Positions 37,133 through 49,593 of a stretch of DNA of 64,000 nucleotides are shown piece by piece. The stretch spans positions 74,518,033 through 74,582,032 of the forward strand of contig CM048845.1 of the NCBI GenBank assembly GCA_026545225.1, given 5' to 3'. The notes beneath the pieces were generated by a model. The model saw nothing but the letters and a program-made list of their open reading frames with translations, was not told the origin of the DNA and made no database searches. How positions within the stretch are numbered: position 1 is the stretch's first letter; each line of letters begins with the position of its first letter. The stretch is from Cornus controversa. Lineage: Eukaryota; Streptophyta; Magnoliopsida; Cornales; Cornaceae. A program made the position numbers and the translations under genes.

Positions 37133-37560
37133 TAATCAACCCCACTGGGGCACACCTCTGTTGATGGCCTTTAATGAAAAAAAATAGGATGAATTAATTC
37201 CGAGAACATTGTTAATCAACCCCACTAGGGCACACCTCTTCAGAAGACCTTTAATGAAAAAGCAAGATGAATTAATTCTGAGAACATTGTTAATCAACCC
37301 CACTGGGGCATACCTTTTCAGATAGCCTTTAATGAAAAAGGCGGGATGAATTAATTCCGAGACCATTGTTAATCAATCCCACTGGGGCATAACTTTTTAG
37401 AGGGCCTTTAATGAAAAAGGCCCAGAGGAATTAATTCCGAGAACATTGTTAATCAACCCCACTGGAGCACACCTCCTCAGAAGGCCTTTAATGAAAAAGA
37501 CGGGATAAATTAATTCCAGGAACATTATCAACTGACCCCACTGGGGCACAGGATTTTTGC
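37133..37560 (+). repeat. Tandem repeat of about 79 bp within the Ty3/gypsy fossil
   Basis: Five to six copies of a unit containing AATCAACCCCACTGGGGCAC and CCTTTAATGAAAAAG start near 37133, 37214, 37292, 37371, 37451 and 37530. The array lies between integrase and the antisense coding zone. Tandem repeats are known at this place in Tat-lineage elements. Confidence 0.8.
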
Positions 37561-37955
37561 AGATAGCGGGGTAAGTCCCGCAAAGGTTGTTCATATAGTT
37601 ATGCCATAAAGGTTTTTGTTAAAATATCTTAAATCAAAAGACACCACAATGAGAAAAAAACAAATTATTATTGATAAAAGTAGGGATTACAAAAGTCATA
37701 TGCTAAAGGCACTATGGAGAAATAGCGTTACAATGCCAAAAAGAAAAAGAGTTAAGAGCTGGGCTCTTCAGAGTTACCTAGCTACTAGCGGGAGAAGTCC
37801 ATCTCTAGCCATGTGCCCTGCGCCACTTCACGGAAGTACACATCCTTCAACGTATGACTATCACAAATCCTGTCAAACTCGAACGAGTCCTTGATCTGCT
37901 TAACAGCTATGGCTCTAATCCCTGGCAGGTCAACATTCAGCCTGGTTATTTTCTC

Positions 37956-39451
37956 TTATTCATGAGGAAGTTGAGAGTTTAGGACATCAATCTCCCATGC
38001 GTGAGAAGAATAAGAGGAGTGTAAAGACTCTATCTCAGAGTTTAGCGCTGAGCATTTAGTGTTGAAATAGGTCTCCTGCCTCTCGAGTTTGGCTTCTGTC
38101 CAAATGAGGCAGTTAGGGATAGACTGGGCAAACGACATACCCTATTAACACATTAAAGTAGGCATAAGTGTATGGCATAAAGGGTGATAGCAATAAAATG
38201 AAAGAAGAAAGAAAATAAACCTTGGTTAGCTATAAGATGCCCAGTAGACGCAGGGGCTCCAAGTGCGTTTGCATGCTCTAGATCGTTTTAAAAGATAAAT
38301 TGTCTGGCTCTGGCAACGACATACCTTGGGTCGAACAACATGGACTCGGTGTTGCTGGTCGCAGATGAGAAGGATACTTGGGAGCTGCCACTTCCAAATA
38401 GTTGAGTCACCAGCACCCTAAAAGAGCTTGGATCCAGAATTCTCCTGGGGTCAAGGATGGCGATAGCGGGGGAGTTCCCGACAAAGGGGGAGACGAAAAA
38501 CCCCCATGTCCAAGAACTGCATGCCTTCATGGCCTTTTTGGTACAGAAGGTGAAGAGGAAGACGTAACACCTTTGCCCTTTGCCCTGGGAAGAAGCTCCC
38601 TGTCAACCCTCCTCCGAGAAGGCCCTATACATTTTTACCAATAAGCATATAGAAGACAGTTTCTTTAGAAAAAAAAGAGAAAGAAAAAAGCGCAGTTGGA
38701 AAAAAGTATACACCTCCATCTATTTATGACAACACATGGAGGATAGCTTAGTAAACCCAATCCCACATCCAAGGTCAGGACCAAGGCGTCCCCTATTGGG
38801 TGGCTATAGGTTTTCTCCAGCCTATCTATTTCCTCTTCATCCATAGGTGGCTCTGGCCTCATAGCTGAATTTAAAGGCAGTTGTGTATATATAAGGTAAA
38901 AGGAAAGGGGAAATAAAATATGAAAAAAATAAGAGAAAGTAAGTTTACCAGAGACGTCCCCGTCAGTCCTCATATAGGGAATGCTGTAAGGTGGAACTCC
39001 CAGCACCCGGAGACAAAAAAAACCATTCTTTCCATAATTTGATTTGAGTGTCGTTGTCAATAAGCACCAAGCCCTTGGGCAGAAATTTTTCACTCACTCG
39101 GCTATGGAAGTGGTGCCAGTCATCATTTTTGGCGATTGTATAGTAAGAGAGGAATTCGTTTATGGACAACGAAGGTCTGTTGCCGCAAGACTGCCAGAGG
39201 ACAAGAGAGGCCATAATTATGCGCCAAAAGTTATGCATGAGTTAGGAAGGGAAAAAGTTAACCGTCTGGAGCAGTTCATTTACAAAGATTGAGACCGAGA
39301 AACAGAGGCCACATGTAAAAGCCCCCTTAAAGAAGCATGTATCCCCCTCAAAAATGGAATAGGCCTTTTCCACATTGATGGGGACTCTGGCGATAATTCC
39401 GTCTGGGAAGGAGTAGTGGATAGCCAACTCTTCCACCTCCAAGGAAGTCAT
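37956..39451 (-). mobile_element. Antisense coding zone of the Ty3/gypsy fossil
   Basis: Open frames on the minus strand, opposite to gag-pol, run through this zone. Recognisable stretches include SLEVEELAIHYSFPDG, GDTCFFKGAFTCGL and WRIIMASLVLW. They match in style a plant protein family often annotated as putative transposon protein or gag-like. Tat and Retand elements are known to carry additional antisense reading frames between integrase and the 3' LTR. This copy is decayed, like the rest of the element. Confidence 0.6.
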
Positions 39452-40113
39452 AATAGATGCAATGTTCTAAAACTCTGAATAGTCTGCCATGAAGAAGTAA
39501 ATAAACTCGAAAGCTTTGTAAAGGGGAGAGTAAGGAGCAAAGAGCTCTAGGTTTGGCTTATAAAAATTGTGCTGAAGAAGGTAAAGACAGCAAGAGAGGG
39601 AGGAAGTGATATAATCTTGCATATCAAAGCTGATAGTTCATGGTGTGCATACAAATGAAGAATGCAAGAGGCTTATATAGACGATAGCTAGGGGGCAACG
39701 TTCACATTATAACGTTCAAAATTGCAACATTTATATAAGCAATAGCTAGATCCTAATGTTCAGAATACAACGTTCATTGGCTAACGGTCGAGAAAATACC
39801 AAAAATGGCAGATCAGCCAAGGCCAAGAAAACCATTCTTTCAAAGCCAACAAAAGAGGTTAGCCAAGGAGGTTGGTCCCTAAATATTGGCTAAGGTCGGA
39901 CCTTAGAGGCCGACCACCAAGGTCGACTAGGGTTGGTCGTCAAAACTGGCTTAAGCCGTGGTCGGAAGCCCACTAACTGGTTAGGGGTAGAGCCTTGGGT
40001 CTAAGGTGAATATTTAACAAGTTCCATGGGTCAAAGGTCCGCTTTAATAGTCTAAACGACTGATCAAAGTGTTTCTAAGGTCCGACAAGCAACTCTCATG
40101 AACAAGGGACATC

Positions 40114-40479
40114 TGATGGGGTGTTTGATTTAAATTATAAAGCCAGATGACGTGGGCAATAGTGATGGTATGATGTGGGTAAAAGATGAACATTGACTAG
40201 GGCTTTTCTATCTCCGGGTAAGACTAGGGAACTGAGGAGCCAGACTCCTAGTAGAATATGTTCCCATTTGACTACTATAAATACAGGGATGGTCCATGTT
40301 CCAGGTACGTAATTAATACCCTCTACGTGCCTTTACAACTTCTTAAGCCATTCTAATTTCTGACTTGACCGTCAGAGCGTAGTCGGCTGGCACCACATTT
40401 GTATCCTTCCGATTACCCTTTTTCATTTTTTTACAGGTTGGCATTTAACCCAAATTGAAAGTGAATTTGTGTTTCATCA
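40114..40479 (+). repeat. 3' LTR of the Ty3/gypsy fossil
   Basis: It starts TGATGGGGTGTTTGATTTAA and ends GTGTTTCATCA. It is collinear with the 5' LTR at 31003-31363 over its full length, with many scattered differences. Confidence 0.8.
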
Positions 40480-40880
40480 ATTATTATACATATTATATAT
40501 AACAGTTCGATTTGGTCCCAAAAGGCTTCCAAACCAAAACTGAACTGGTTATAAATGATTTCATGTGTTTGGAATCAGGAATGAATCAAACCATTAAAAA
40601 ATTGGAGCAAATCAACTGGTTTAGTCCAGTTTACCGATTCAACTGATTTTTTGTCCACCCCTAAATATATATACATGTAGATAGATCTAAAAATGGCGTG
40701 GTTTTAATAAGATCATGCATATTATTTTTCATGGGTACGCCCACATATGAAAGCCCAAACACTTCTACGACGAAACCATATTAGTGTCGGACACTGACCC
40801 TCCTTGGACGTGTGTCCAATACTTTATGTACCTGTCCATAATTTAAAATAAATTTAATTATAATTGTACACTTAACTGTC
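40480..40880. mobile_element. Right part of the split DNA element, then unassigned sequence
   Basis: The stretch 40480-40672 continues the old element interrupted at 30997 (TCAACTGGTTTAGTCCAG, ending TTTTTTGTCCACCCC). From 40673 to 40880 there is AT-rich sequence with a GTGTCGGACACTGACC patch related to 3089-3225. No gene is seen. Confidence 0.4.
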
Positions 40881-43520
40881 TGTTGCTCAAATAATGACCG
40901 AAAAAAAGGGTGAATTGGGTCTTTTAACAAACTATGAAACTTTTTCGATTAAATTATTCACAAAGAAAACTAAGCAAGTATATATTTTATGAACAGTTAA
41001 ACAAGTTGAAAGTAATCAAGGACACCAGCTCTTTACGTCGTTCGGTATCATCACCTACATCTATGCCTTGATAACACCTCTCAAGCATTCCCAAATCCTC
41101 TATCAAGATTCCCACCACAATGGAAAGCAAAAATTACACAACTTCCCTTTATAGGTAGAAAACAACATTTACAAAGTTTCACAAGCATGTCTTTCCTTGC
41201 TAAATGAACACCTCACTTAGACTTTAAAGATTACACCAACTCTTTCACAACAATCTCAACAATATGGGAGAATTAAAATACAACAGTGAATATCCCTCAA
41301 AGGATAAATATAAAAATCAAAGCTCACAATAAGTATCCCTCAATAGATAGATTTATAAATTAAAGCTCAAGAATCTAAAGTTATGATGAAATGTTCAAGA
41401 GAAAGCTCAACTATAAGGTTTTAATGATGAACCACAAGAATGATTTGCAAGTTTAAGGCTTAATGATGATTTTTACAAATAAATAATTTCAAGTTTAAGC
41501 TTAATGGTAATTTCTAACAACAAGGGATGTACCATGATAAGTGTTCAATTCTATGCATTTGAACCCTCTTTATTGCATATGTTAATTCCGTTTTTGCGTT
41601 TACCGAGATATGTTTACGGTATTTTTGTGTTTTTGATGTTTTGCAGGTCTTGTAGTGAAAGGAGCAAAGTTTGAGGCTTTTTGCAGTTGAAGAGAAAAAT
41701 CAGAAATTGCAGCCAAAGGCATCTCGATCAATCAAGATGTTGATCTTGATTAATCGAAATCTCGATTGATCGAGATTCTGCAGAATTCATTTGCCCACTT
41801 GTTCACCTGCTCTCCCACTTGCAACAAAATCCCCCTTTTTGCACGACTTAGGAGGATTGTCTGACTTGAACAAGACTCTTGGGGACCTTCTTGATATAAG
41901 AGATGTATATATTGATATATATGTATATATATATATATATGGTGGGCCCCCAAGGTTGAAAAGGAAGCCAAAAAGCACAAAATGGACATATCTCTCATAT
42001 ATCTCTCAAGACACATCAGATCATCAAGAGGAGAGACTTTCGGGAGAGAGGAGAAGAAGCTGAACCAGACCAAGAAGCTTCATCTTCTCCATCAATGGAA
42101 GAGTGCAAGGCAACCATGAGCAACTAACTCTTCTACTAGGGTGTTGGTTTCAACCCCTAACCATGTAAACTTGTTCCTTCTTGTAGCACTTGGGATTTGT
42201 AATTAAATGTTGATTATTTAGCCTAGTGATCATGTACACTAATACATTTCTTATATATATTCATTTGATATGGAGTTTATTCTTGTCTTAGAGTAGATTT
42301 TATCATTTGAATGCACAACATTTGCATATTCCACAAGAAGTGCAAATGATGGCTAGATAATGGTGTTTAAATGAATGTGTGATGTTTGCTTGTATAGAGC
42401 ATGCCAAGACAAGGTAGTTTGGATGCATGTAGGGTTCACTTAGAGAGTAGGGTAATTAGGTAGTTAGTTAAGTTGAAGAGCTATGCTTGTTGAAGATGGA
42501 TTATGATAGGTTAGCACACACATTGATCTTTTGATATGTCATTGAGGTCACAAGCCTAATGACATTGTTAGGCATTTAATTAATGAATCCCATGCTTGCT
42601 ACACTTATGAACATGTGAATGGCTAGTGGTGGAAACCAACCCTAGTTCTCTTTCCCATCCTTTACCCTTTAAATTTATTGTCATTACATTCATACAATAG
42701 TTTATAAACAAAAATCCAAAAACCTGTTTTTAGGATTAAAGTAGAATTAATCTTTCTTTAAGACAATTGCGACTAGTCCTCGTGGGATCGATACCCTCTA
42801 TATAGAACCGTATCTACAAATATTCGTGCCCTTGCGAGTGGTTAAATTATATTTTGATAAAAAGGGCAAAATTAAGCTTACAATATAATTTAGTTCCGAC
42901 CACATCATACCACTTTTATGCACAATGGTGGTTCATCTCTCTCTCTCTCTCTCTTACCCTTAAATGTCCAAGACATTGGGTATTTATAGCTCTTTTAAAA
43001 AAATATAACCGTTTGGAGCCTTTAGGGCGTGTTTGGGAGCAATTAAATCTACCGTTTTCAAATAGCTTCGAGCATATAAACGTCTGTGTGAGCAAGAAAT
43101 AATCATAAAGACATTTGTAAGATTTCATATAGATGTTTATAAGACTTTTTTTAAATAAAAAAAATGCACTTGTGGTAAATAGCCAAATTATGAACATATA
43201 GATGTCTATAACGACTTTTTTTTTCCTTCTAAAAGATCACTCAGTTGTAGTAAATAGTCAAATCATGAATATATAGACATCTATGACCATCATATAACTG
43301 TTTATGTCACCTTGAAATATTAATTTAAAATATCCGAGGGCCAAAGTGATATCTAAGTATCTAACAAGTTAAATGATTATTTTACCCTTATAATTTGGAT
43401 TTTTTTATGTTCTTAGGCTAAGTCAATGATCTTAGAGCCTTTAAATAATATTTTTTAATTCAATTATTAGGTCCTAGATTCCTTTAAGTCTTAGAGTCTT
43501 CAAAGTCAATGAATTGAGTT
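40881..43520 (-). mobile_element. Probable Ty1/copia-type solo LTR fossil, interrupted by a gypsy LTR
   Basis: On the minus strand the left part (41534 to 40881) ends ...CCCAATTCACCC, a T/C run, and TTATTTGAGCAACA. This is the usual style of a long copia LTR 3' end. The right part (42883 to about 43520) has a likely promoter, AGAGCTATAAATACCC, near 42985-43000. Between them sits the insertion 41535-42882. No coding region or primer-binding site adjoins it. The right boundary is not determined. Confidence 0.4.
41535..42882 (+). mobile_element. Probable Ty3/gypsy solo LTR fossil, about 1.35 kb
   Basis: It starts TGATAAGTGTTCAATTCTAT and ends ATTAAGCTTACA. It carries TTTTTGCAGGTCTTGTAGTG near its start. 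Near its end it has AGTCCTCGTGGGATCGATAC, a motif found close to the 3' end of the long LTRs of Athila-like and related gypsy elements. No primer-binding site or coding region follows. No matching target duplication was found. It lies within the copia-type LTR and is therefore younger than it. Confidence 0.55.
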
Positions 43521-44458
43521 GTCACGCCCTAAAATCTGAGTCACAGAAAACTTCAAAGTCATTGATACACCAATGGATCATATTTTGTATTATGGCTGGT
43601 TAAATTGGTGAACGAATAACATTTACCTCAGAATTATAATTATCTTTTGTCGAAACAAGAGCTTACACACCACATCCATAGCTAGTATATTATTTTGGTA
43701 GCAGTTAATATTGTTTTTTCTAATAAAGTTAGCAGTACTTAAATCATATTTTTGGATGGCAAATTGATAATATTAAAATTTCTTTAGCTTGGTCAATGGT
43801 TTTCGAAAATTAATCATTGTAAAATTTGTTGGATCACTAACATGTCCTATAAATATGCAACTAACTTTAGCTAATAAAACCCTTAAATAATTAATAGTGA
43901 TTCTAACAAACTCAAATTCTATCTTCCTTCATTTGGATCGAAGAAATTTATAAGTGGAAAAAAATTACTTTCCATCATGTAGCTCATCTTGGCTTTTGGA
44001 CTGAAAAGGAAAATGTAAGTTGTAACATACTCAAATCTAGGATTAGTAAAATGAGCTCTAACTAGTCAATTCGTCCAAATCCACCTGCCTATAAATGGAT
44101 TTGGGTAAGTAATTTTAACTTTGCGGGTCAAAAATGAGTTGATTTAAAATAAATCATTTAATTTGTGGGTTAGATGGGTTAAATATGGGTACCCATATTT
44201 CACTCATTCGATTATAAAGAAGTTAAAGAGTGTCCCTCTCTTTATCTGATCTCTCCCACTTTCTCTTCTTTGAACCGATCAGCCCCCTCTCTCTCTCTTC
44301 GAAAATATGATCAGCCTCTTTTTCTCTTCAATCTACCCTCCTCTCTTTCTTTGAAAGTCCGATCTGCCCCTCTCTCTCTCTCTTCCTCTTCGATGAAGCT
44401 CAACACCATGGTTGTGATGTTTTAAAGCCCACACAGTCACACAACCAACCACGTCCTT

Positions 44459-44509
<51 letters not shown>

Positions 44510-44514
44510 CTATC

Positions 44515-44557
<43 letters not shown>

Positions 44558-46117
44558 TCTCTGTGTATGTCACATCCCCAAAGTTAAACACAGGAAACCC
44601 TCATCCCATATTTAAATCTAGTGCATGACTTAATTATAATATCCACAACCAACGTCAAAACATTAAATGAAGTCATCTCTATTCAATAATTCTATTAAGT
44701 AGAAAATAAATTCATACATCAACACTAATAAAATTTCACCAACTAATGTCATCCTCAGTACATGAGTTCTCATTAACAAAAGTAATGGAACTAACTAAAA
44801 ATAAGAAAATAAAACTAGATGATCTCCATCTCCATATCCGTCATAGGTCTCTACCATATGCTTACTCAACGAGTACATGAAATATTAAAGGAGTGAGCTC
44901 ACAAGTTCAGCAAGATTATTGTTAAACACAATTACTGCTTGGCAAATTGACCCGGCCTTTTATTCTCATATATAAAAGTAACTCACATCAGCAATTTAAA
45001 CTAACCCAACATCAGCTAGTTAAATTAGCATTAATTAACATATAAAAATGTACAATCTCATATTGATTGCTTATAAACTGTCTCAAGCCATTTTATTAAT
45101 TTTAATACATTACCATTGTCAATATCCTATAATAACTAATGTCTCACTAATTACTATTTCAAAACTAAAAGTTTTTACAATTTAAGTTCTCACAATTAAT
45201 CATCTTAATTAATTCTTAATAAGTTCTCACATATCTCACATGAGGCCCAGACTCCCCACCAATAAATGGTAAGCATAGCCAATAAGATGGTGTGCATCGC
45301 ATAGTCCCGGACTATCGAAAGTCACACATATAGCTGAGCTGTATGTCTACTCACCCAGATGGTCTCGAACTATGTCCACATAACTAGGGTATGCTCAACC
45401 CAATGGCCATAACAAAAGGATAGTGCACTCCCAATAGGCAAGTCATTGACCATACCTAATAAAGTCATCATAGAGTTAGTCCTGGACTACATTTTCGACA
45501 ATCACATATTCATGATTATTTACCAATTACAAAGAGTTATAAAACATACTTAACATTTCATAATTTTAATAAAAAAAACTAGCGCATTCTTTAACACTTC
45601 AATCTTACGTTCTCAACTCTTTAGTCCAAACCAGTGAGAGTCCAAAATTTTTTAAGGTTCCTTAACATCAAATATAAATCTCAATAAAATTTTAGAATCT
45701 AATTTCTTACCAATTTTTTTTTTTCGTAAACTAGCCTTTATTAAGTTTTAAATCGATTTCACCACCTAATTCAATCTCAATTCAAATATTTCAACATAAA
45801 TAGGTTATTTATGTTCAAATACGTCATTTCAGGACTTTTCATCATTTTTAGAATATTTAAAATATTCTCTCCAAAAATTTTCTGATTTGAACTAATTAAA
45901 AATTATTTTATTTGAATGTCATTTTCTTTTCCAAATATACCATCAGAACAATTGAGGTTATATTTTCACAACAGTTTTGTTACAAAATATCTACATTACC
46001 AAATATCGTGTTGTTACAAGAACTATCTAGATGCCTCCAAATCTCAAATCATAGGTGTTATGCTACTTTAAGCCTCACACTCAAATCAACTATTGATGTG
46101 AAACAATTACTTAACAA
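43521..46117. other. Gene-free, LTR-like non-coding sequence and microsatellites
   Basis: No gene is supported. CT-rich runs lie at 44230-44400 and 44465-44500, followed by a CTAT run and an AT run to about 44556. From 44566 the text TGTCACATCCCCAAAGTTAA, then a slot near 44890-44920 (GGAGTGAGCTCACAAGTTCA) and 45240-45480, resembles the long LTRs of some Ty3/gypsy elements. Only this non-coding part is visible and the assignment is weak. Confidence 0.3.
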
Positions 46118-46500
46118 AATTTAAGATTAAGATTCATTAATTTCACATCATTGTAGGGTGGGACTCTTAGCCTAAGATTAAGATTCATTTTTGAAACCCA
46201 AATTTCAAATCATTGTAGGATATGACTTCTAGCCCAAAATTTAAGATTAAGATTCATTCCTGAAACACAAATTTCACATAAGGTGTGACTCCTAGCCTAG
46301 CCTTTAGGAATAATAGATTAAGATTCATTCCTGAAACCCAAATTTCATATCCACGGCCACAACCACTATGAATCATTGTAGGATGTGATTTTCATTTCAA
46401 TTACCCTACCTTTATACAACCACTACGTGGTGTGATTTTCGTTTCGATTACCCTACCCTTATACAGTCACAACGAACTTGTATCCTAAATATAATTTAAA
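46118..46500. repeat. Degenerate tandem repeats of about 60-80 bp
   Basis: Four irregular copies carry TTAAGATTAAGATTCATT, GAAACCCAAATTTCA and GTAGGATGTGACT-like words. A second short series (ATTTTCGTTTCGATTACCCT) follows at about 46385-46480. No open frame or known family is recognised. Confidence 0.6.
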
Positions 46501-46560
46501 TCATATACCGCCTCGATGCATCAACGACCTTGTATCCTAAATATAAATAAAATCTAGTAC

Positions 46561-46623
<63 letters not shown>

Positions 46624-46710
46624 GAAATTTTCCTCTCAGTTTATAGCTAACAAATTTTTATATAGACGCACCTACAAGAATACTTATTGATACAATTATA
46701 TACACGAAGG

Positions 46711-46746
<36 letters not shown>

Positions 46747-47379
46747 ACAAAAATGAAAAACAATACATTATTATGCTTATTCTGTCATGTATTATCCATA
46801 ATTAGTTTGTAGTTATTACAAAATTAAATTTAATCAATAATCAAGGTTAAATTCAATAAAAGAATCCAGGTCACATGCAAACTAATTTCTAGGTCCAGTA
46901 CGAACGGTGGGCAATCAAATCTATTGACTAATTCTAATTATTTCATTGTGAATTACTAATCCAAGTCATATGTGATATTATTAGGCATAAAACAATGAAG
47001 GTTGCAATCTGTTATACAGTGGAAATCTTAAACATACAAAATACAAAAATATAATATAATGCAAGATCAACTTGTCTGGATTATTTCTTCAATTTAATAT
47101 TTTCCTTCCTTCCAAGCAAATCTCTCCTTCCGGCTTCTACAATCTTTCGGTTATGTAAGTAAATGATATAAAACCCTAGTCCTATAATTTATATAGAGAC
47201 TATTTAGCAGTTTTAATCTCGTTAGAATTTGGATCCTATTTAAATTTAAACTCCTAATCTTGTTAGCTCAGTGTATATATATATATCCAAAATTACTCAT
47301 CTAACCTCAAAATATTTTAAAATTTTGGGAATATTATAGTTTATAACTCTCTTCGCACATAGTTGTTCTGCAACCTGAG

Positions 47380-47420
<41 letters not shown>

Positions 47421-47460
47421 CTCTACAATCTGATTAGCCCTCCCTCTCTCTCTCTCTCTT

Positions 47461-47491
<31 letters not shown>

Positions 47492-47620
47492 ATATGTATA
47501 TTTGGTTGTCATGAAATATATACTACTATGTGTGTTCTGATCTTCCCCTTTGTTAGCCAAACTTGAATTAAGAGGGGAACTCTTAGCTTTAAAGAAACTG
47601 AGGGAGTTAACAATTATTTA
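46501..47620. other. Gene-free stretch with CA and AT microsatellites
   Basis: A CA dinucleotide run lies at about 46573-46621. AT/TA runs lie at about 46713-46742, 47383-47417 and 47461-47482, and a CT run near 47443-47459. The remaining AT-rich sequence holds nothing I recognise. Confidence 0.5.
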
Positions 47621-48440
47621 GGGCCTGATTGGAAATATTTCCGATTTCAAATTTCATTTTTATTTTTTTGAGAAGTCATAACAAAAATCGCTTTTGGCAA
47701 CACTATTTTCATTTCTGAAAAAATGAAAGTGATGTCAAAATTTTGACAATCCTTAGTCACAATTTGAAAGCTTCATAACGAAGCTTTCAGTTTCAGTTTT
47801 CGTTTTTCAGTTAAAATTTTAATTTTTGATTTTTTTTTTTATAAAATACAATAAATAAAAATTTTGGTTACTCAAAAATATAATATAAAGATATTTATAA
47901 GAAGAAAATACAATAAAATAAAAGTTATATATAAATACAAATATATTGAATATAAAAATATAAAAGAAAATAAAAAGAGTATATATAATAATATATGACA
48001 AGAACCGAAAAACGCTAATTTAGACTACAATTTGGAGATTAGACCCGTAAATAACGTGACTTTATGACAACTACCAAAAACATGAAAATGCATAACAATA
48101 AATTTATTAATTAAAATAAACTAAAATAAAGTCCTAACAAATATAATTTCGGAGGAAAGAATATACATAAAATATGTAATATCAAATTTATGTTGGTTAA
48201 AATGAGTTGGAACCATATTACTCAAACACAATTTTTAGTCAAAGGTACTACTATTTTGTTTTTGAAAATTAATTTTGGATTACCAAACATATTTTCAGAT
48301 ATCTTCTTTCCAAATTTAAACAACAGATGACGTTACCAAACGGATTCTACTTTTGACAGAAATGGCAGCACAACAGGTTTCTATATTCTATTTTTCAGAA
48401 ATCAGAAAATAAAATCTGACAGTATTACCAAACAATCCCA
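47621..48440. mobile_element. Possible inverted-repeat element, about 820 bp
   Basis: The left end GGGCCTGATTGGAAATATTT and the right end, on the minus strand TGGGATTGTTTGGTAATACT, are weakly similar inverted ends. Inner sequence near the right end (CATATTTTCAG, GTTACCAAACGGATTC) is typical of plant 'accaaac' element families. No target duplication is clear. Confidence 0.35.
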
Positions 48441-49515
48441 TATTCTGTTATTCAATTTCATACTAGAATTCACCAAATTAAGTAGTAATGCTACTGTGTA
48501 AAACTGAAAATATGGCTTTTTAATTAAAGTAAATTAGTTGAAGGACAAACAATAACCAAAGACTCAATACTAATAGTATATTTGGCCTTAGATTTTCTAG
48601 GGTCTTTTTCAGTAGAATTACTTTAAGGATTAAACAAGTCAGGTCGGGTTGGACCATGTTAGTGGGTCGGATATTGTAAGGGCTGAACTATGCTAACTTT
48701 GGGATTTGATTCATTTGAAGGCTGAAACTTATATGTTTCTTATATATTTTTTTTATGTATGATTTGAAGGTTGAAAATGCCATTGCAAATCTATGATTCA
48801 AAATAACCATATCTAACCGTCACAATTTTGAGTGCATGATAGCGCCGTAAGCACAGACATACATTATATATACATTCTTAAATATAATAAAAGATAATAA
48901 GGAAAAAAATCCTTTAAAGGGAAAAATATAATAAACATACCATAGAATGATTAAAATCCAGATAATATATTATTTCTTGTAGGACACAATTTTTGCCACC
49001 CAGTTGAAATTATACGAATAAGAAACATGTATTCATGTATATTTTGATAGAAAAATACACCCAATCCAAGTTGCTTATGCCGATTGAGACACAAGAGCAA
49101 GTGGGACCCCACATTACTTGTGGAACCCACATTCTCTCGTGACCCACTCAACTTATAGGACTAAAATCCTCTCCTTTTAGGTGACGTCCTGTTCCAGCCG
49201 GTTCTCAACAAACGACCGTGTTTGGCTTTCAAATTGGAAAGTTAGTAAATACGATAGGTTGGTATTTAACGGCTTAAAACGTATACAAATTATTTAGTGC
49301 TATACGTATTTTCTTTTATGAGAGTTTTAGTTTGAAATTTAAAACGAAAAACCTAAAATCCCCCTTTGTAAAATCCTTGTTCATTCAAAATTATCAGAAA
49401 TAGCTAATAGCGCCATTATCATAGCCCAGATCTAAGCGCCATTTCCAGCTTAGAGAGAGAGTGTGTGTAGAGAGAGAGAGAGTGTGTAGTGAGAGAAGGA
49501 GAAGGGGGTTGTCCA
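48441..49515. other. Gene-free stretch leading into an ABCA-type first exon
   Basis: No coding sequence is recognised. From about 49450 the sequence becomes GA-rich (AGAGAGAGAGTGTGTG), as is common in plant 5' leaders, and runs into the ATG at 49516. A palindromic GTGACGTC site, a bZIP-type core, lies at about 49181-49188. No convincing TATA box was found. Confidence 0.4.
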
Positions 49516-49593
49516 ATGACGAGTTCATCACATGGTCCTGCGAGCTTCTGGACTCAGGCCAACGCTTTGCTTAGAAAAAATGTCACTTTCCAG
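49516..49593 (+). CDS. First exon of an ABCA-type ABC transporter (isolated)
   Basis: A 26-codon exon reads MTSSSHGPASFWTQANALLR then KNVTFQ, ending CAG|GTATGG. The motif ASFWTQANALLRKN is the conserved start of plant ABCA subfamily half-size transporters (ABCA2/ABCA7-like), just before the first membrane helix. The next exon, expected to open with an RRN...NVRL-type segment, is not found in the following 14 kb. Either the gene has a very long first intron leaving the window, or this is a detached 5' fragment. The GA-rich leader favours a genuine gene 5' end or a fragment copied together with its leader. Confidence 0.65.

Larger units (their letters stand above)
31003..40479 (+). mobile_element. 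Ty3/gypsy LTR retrotransposon fossil, Tat lineage, both LTRs present
   Basis: The element is about 9.5 kb and is bounded by LTRs of about 361 and 366 bp (31003-31363 and 40114-40479). The flanks GTTAT and ATTAT look like a 5-bp target duplication with one change. After the 5' LTR comes GTTGGCGTCATCTATGG, a gypsy-type primer-binding and leader region. In order follow gag (about 31700-32970), protease (about 33180-33560), reverse transcriptase (about 33900-34590), RNase H with a probable second RNase H (about 34620-35680) and integrase (about 35770-36950). Then come a tandem-repeat zone and an antisense coding zone (37956-39451). The gag and polymerase text and the antisense zone point to the Tat/Retand branch. 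It is broken in many places in every coding domain. The LTRs differ at roughly one site in six by eye, suggesting an insertion several million years old. Confidence 0.85.
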
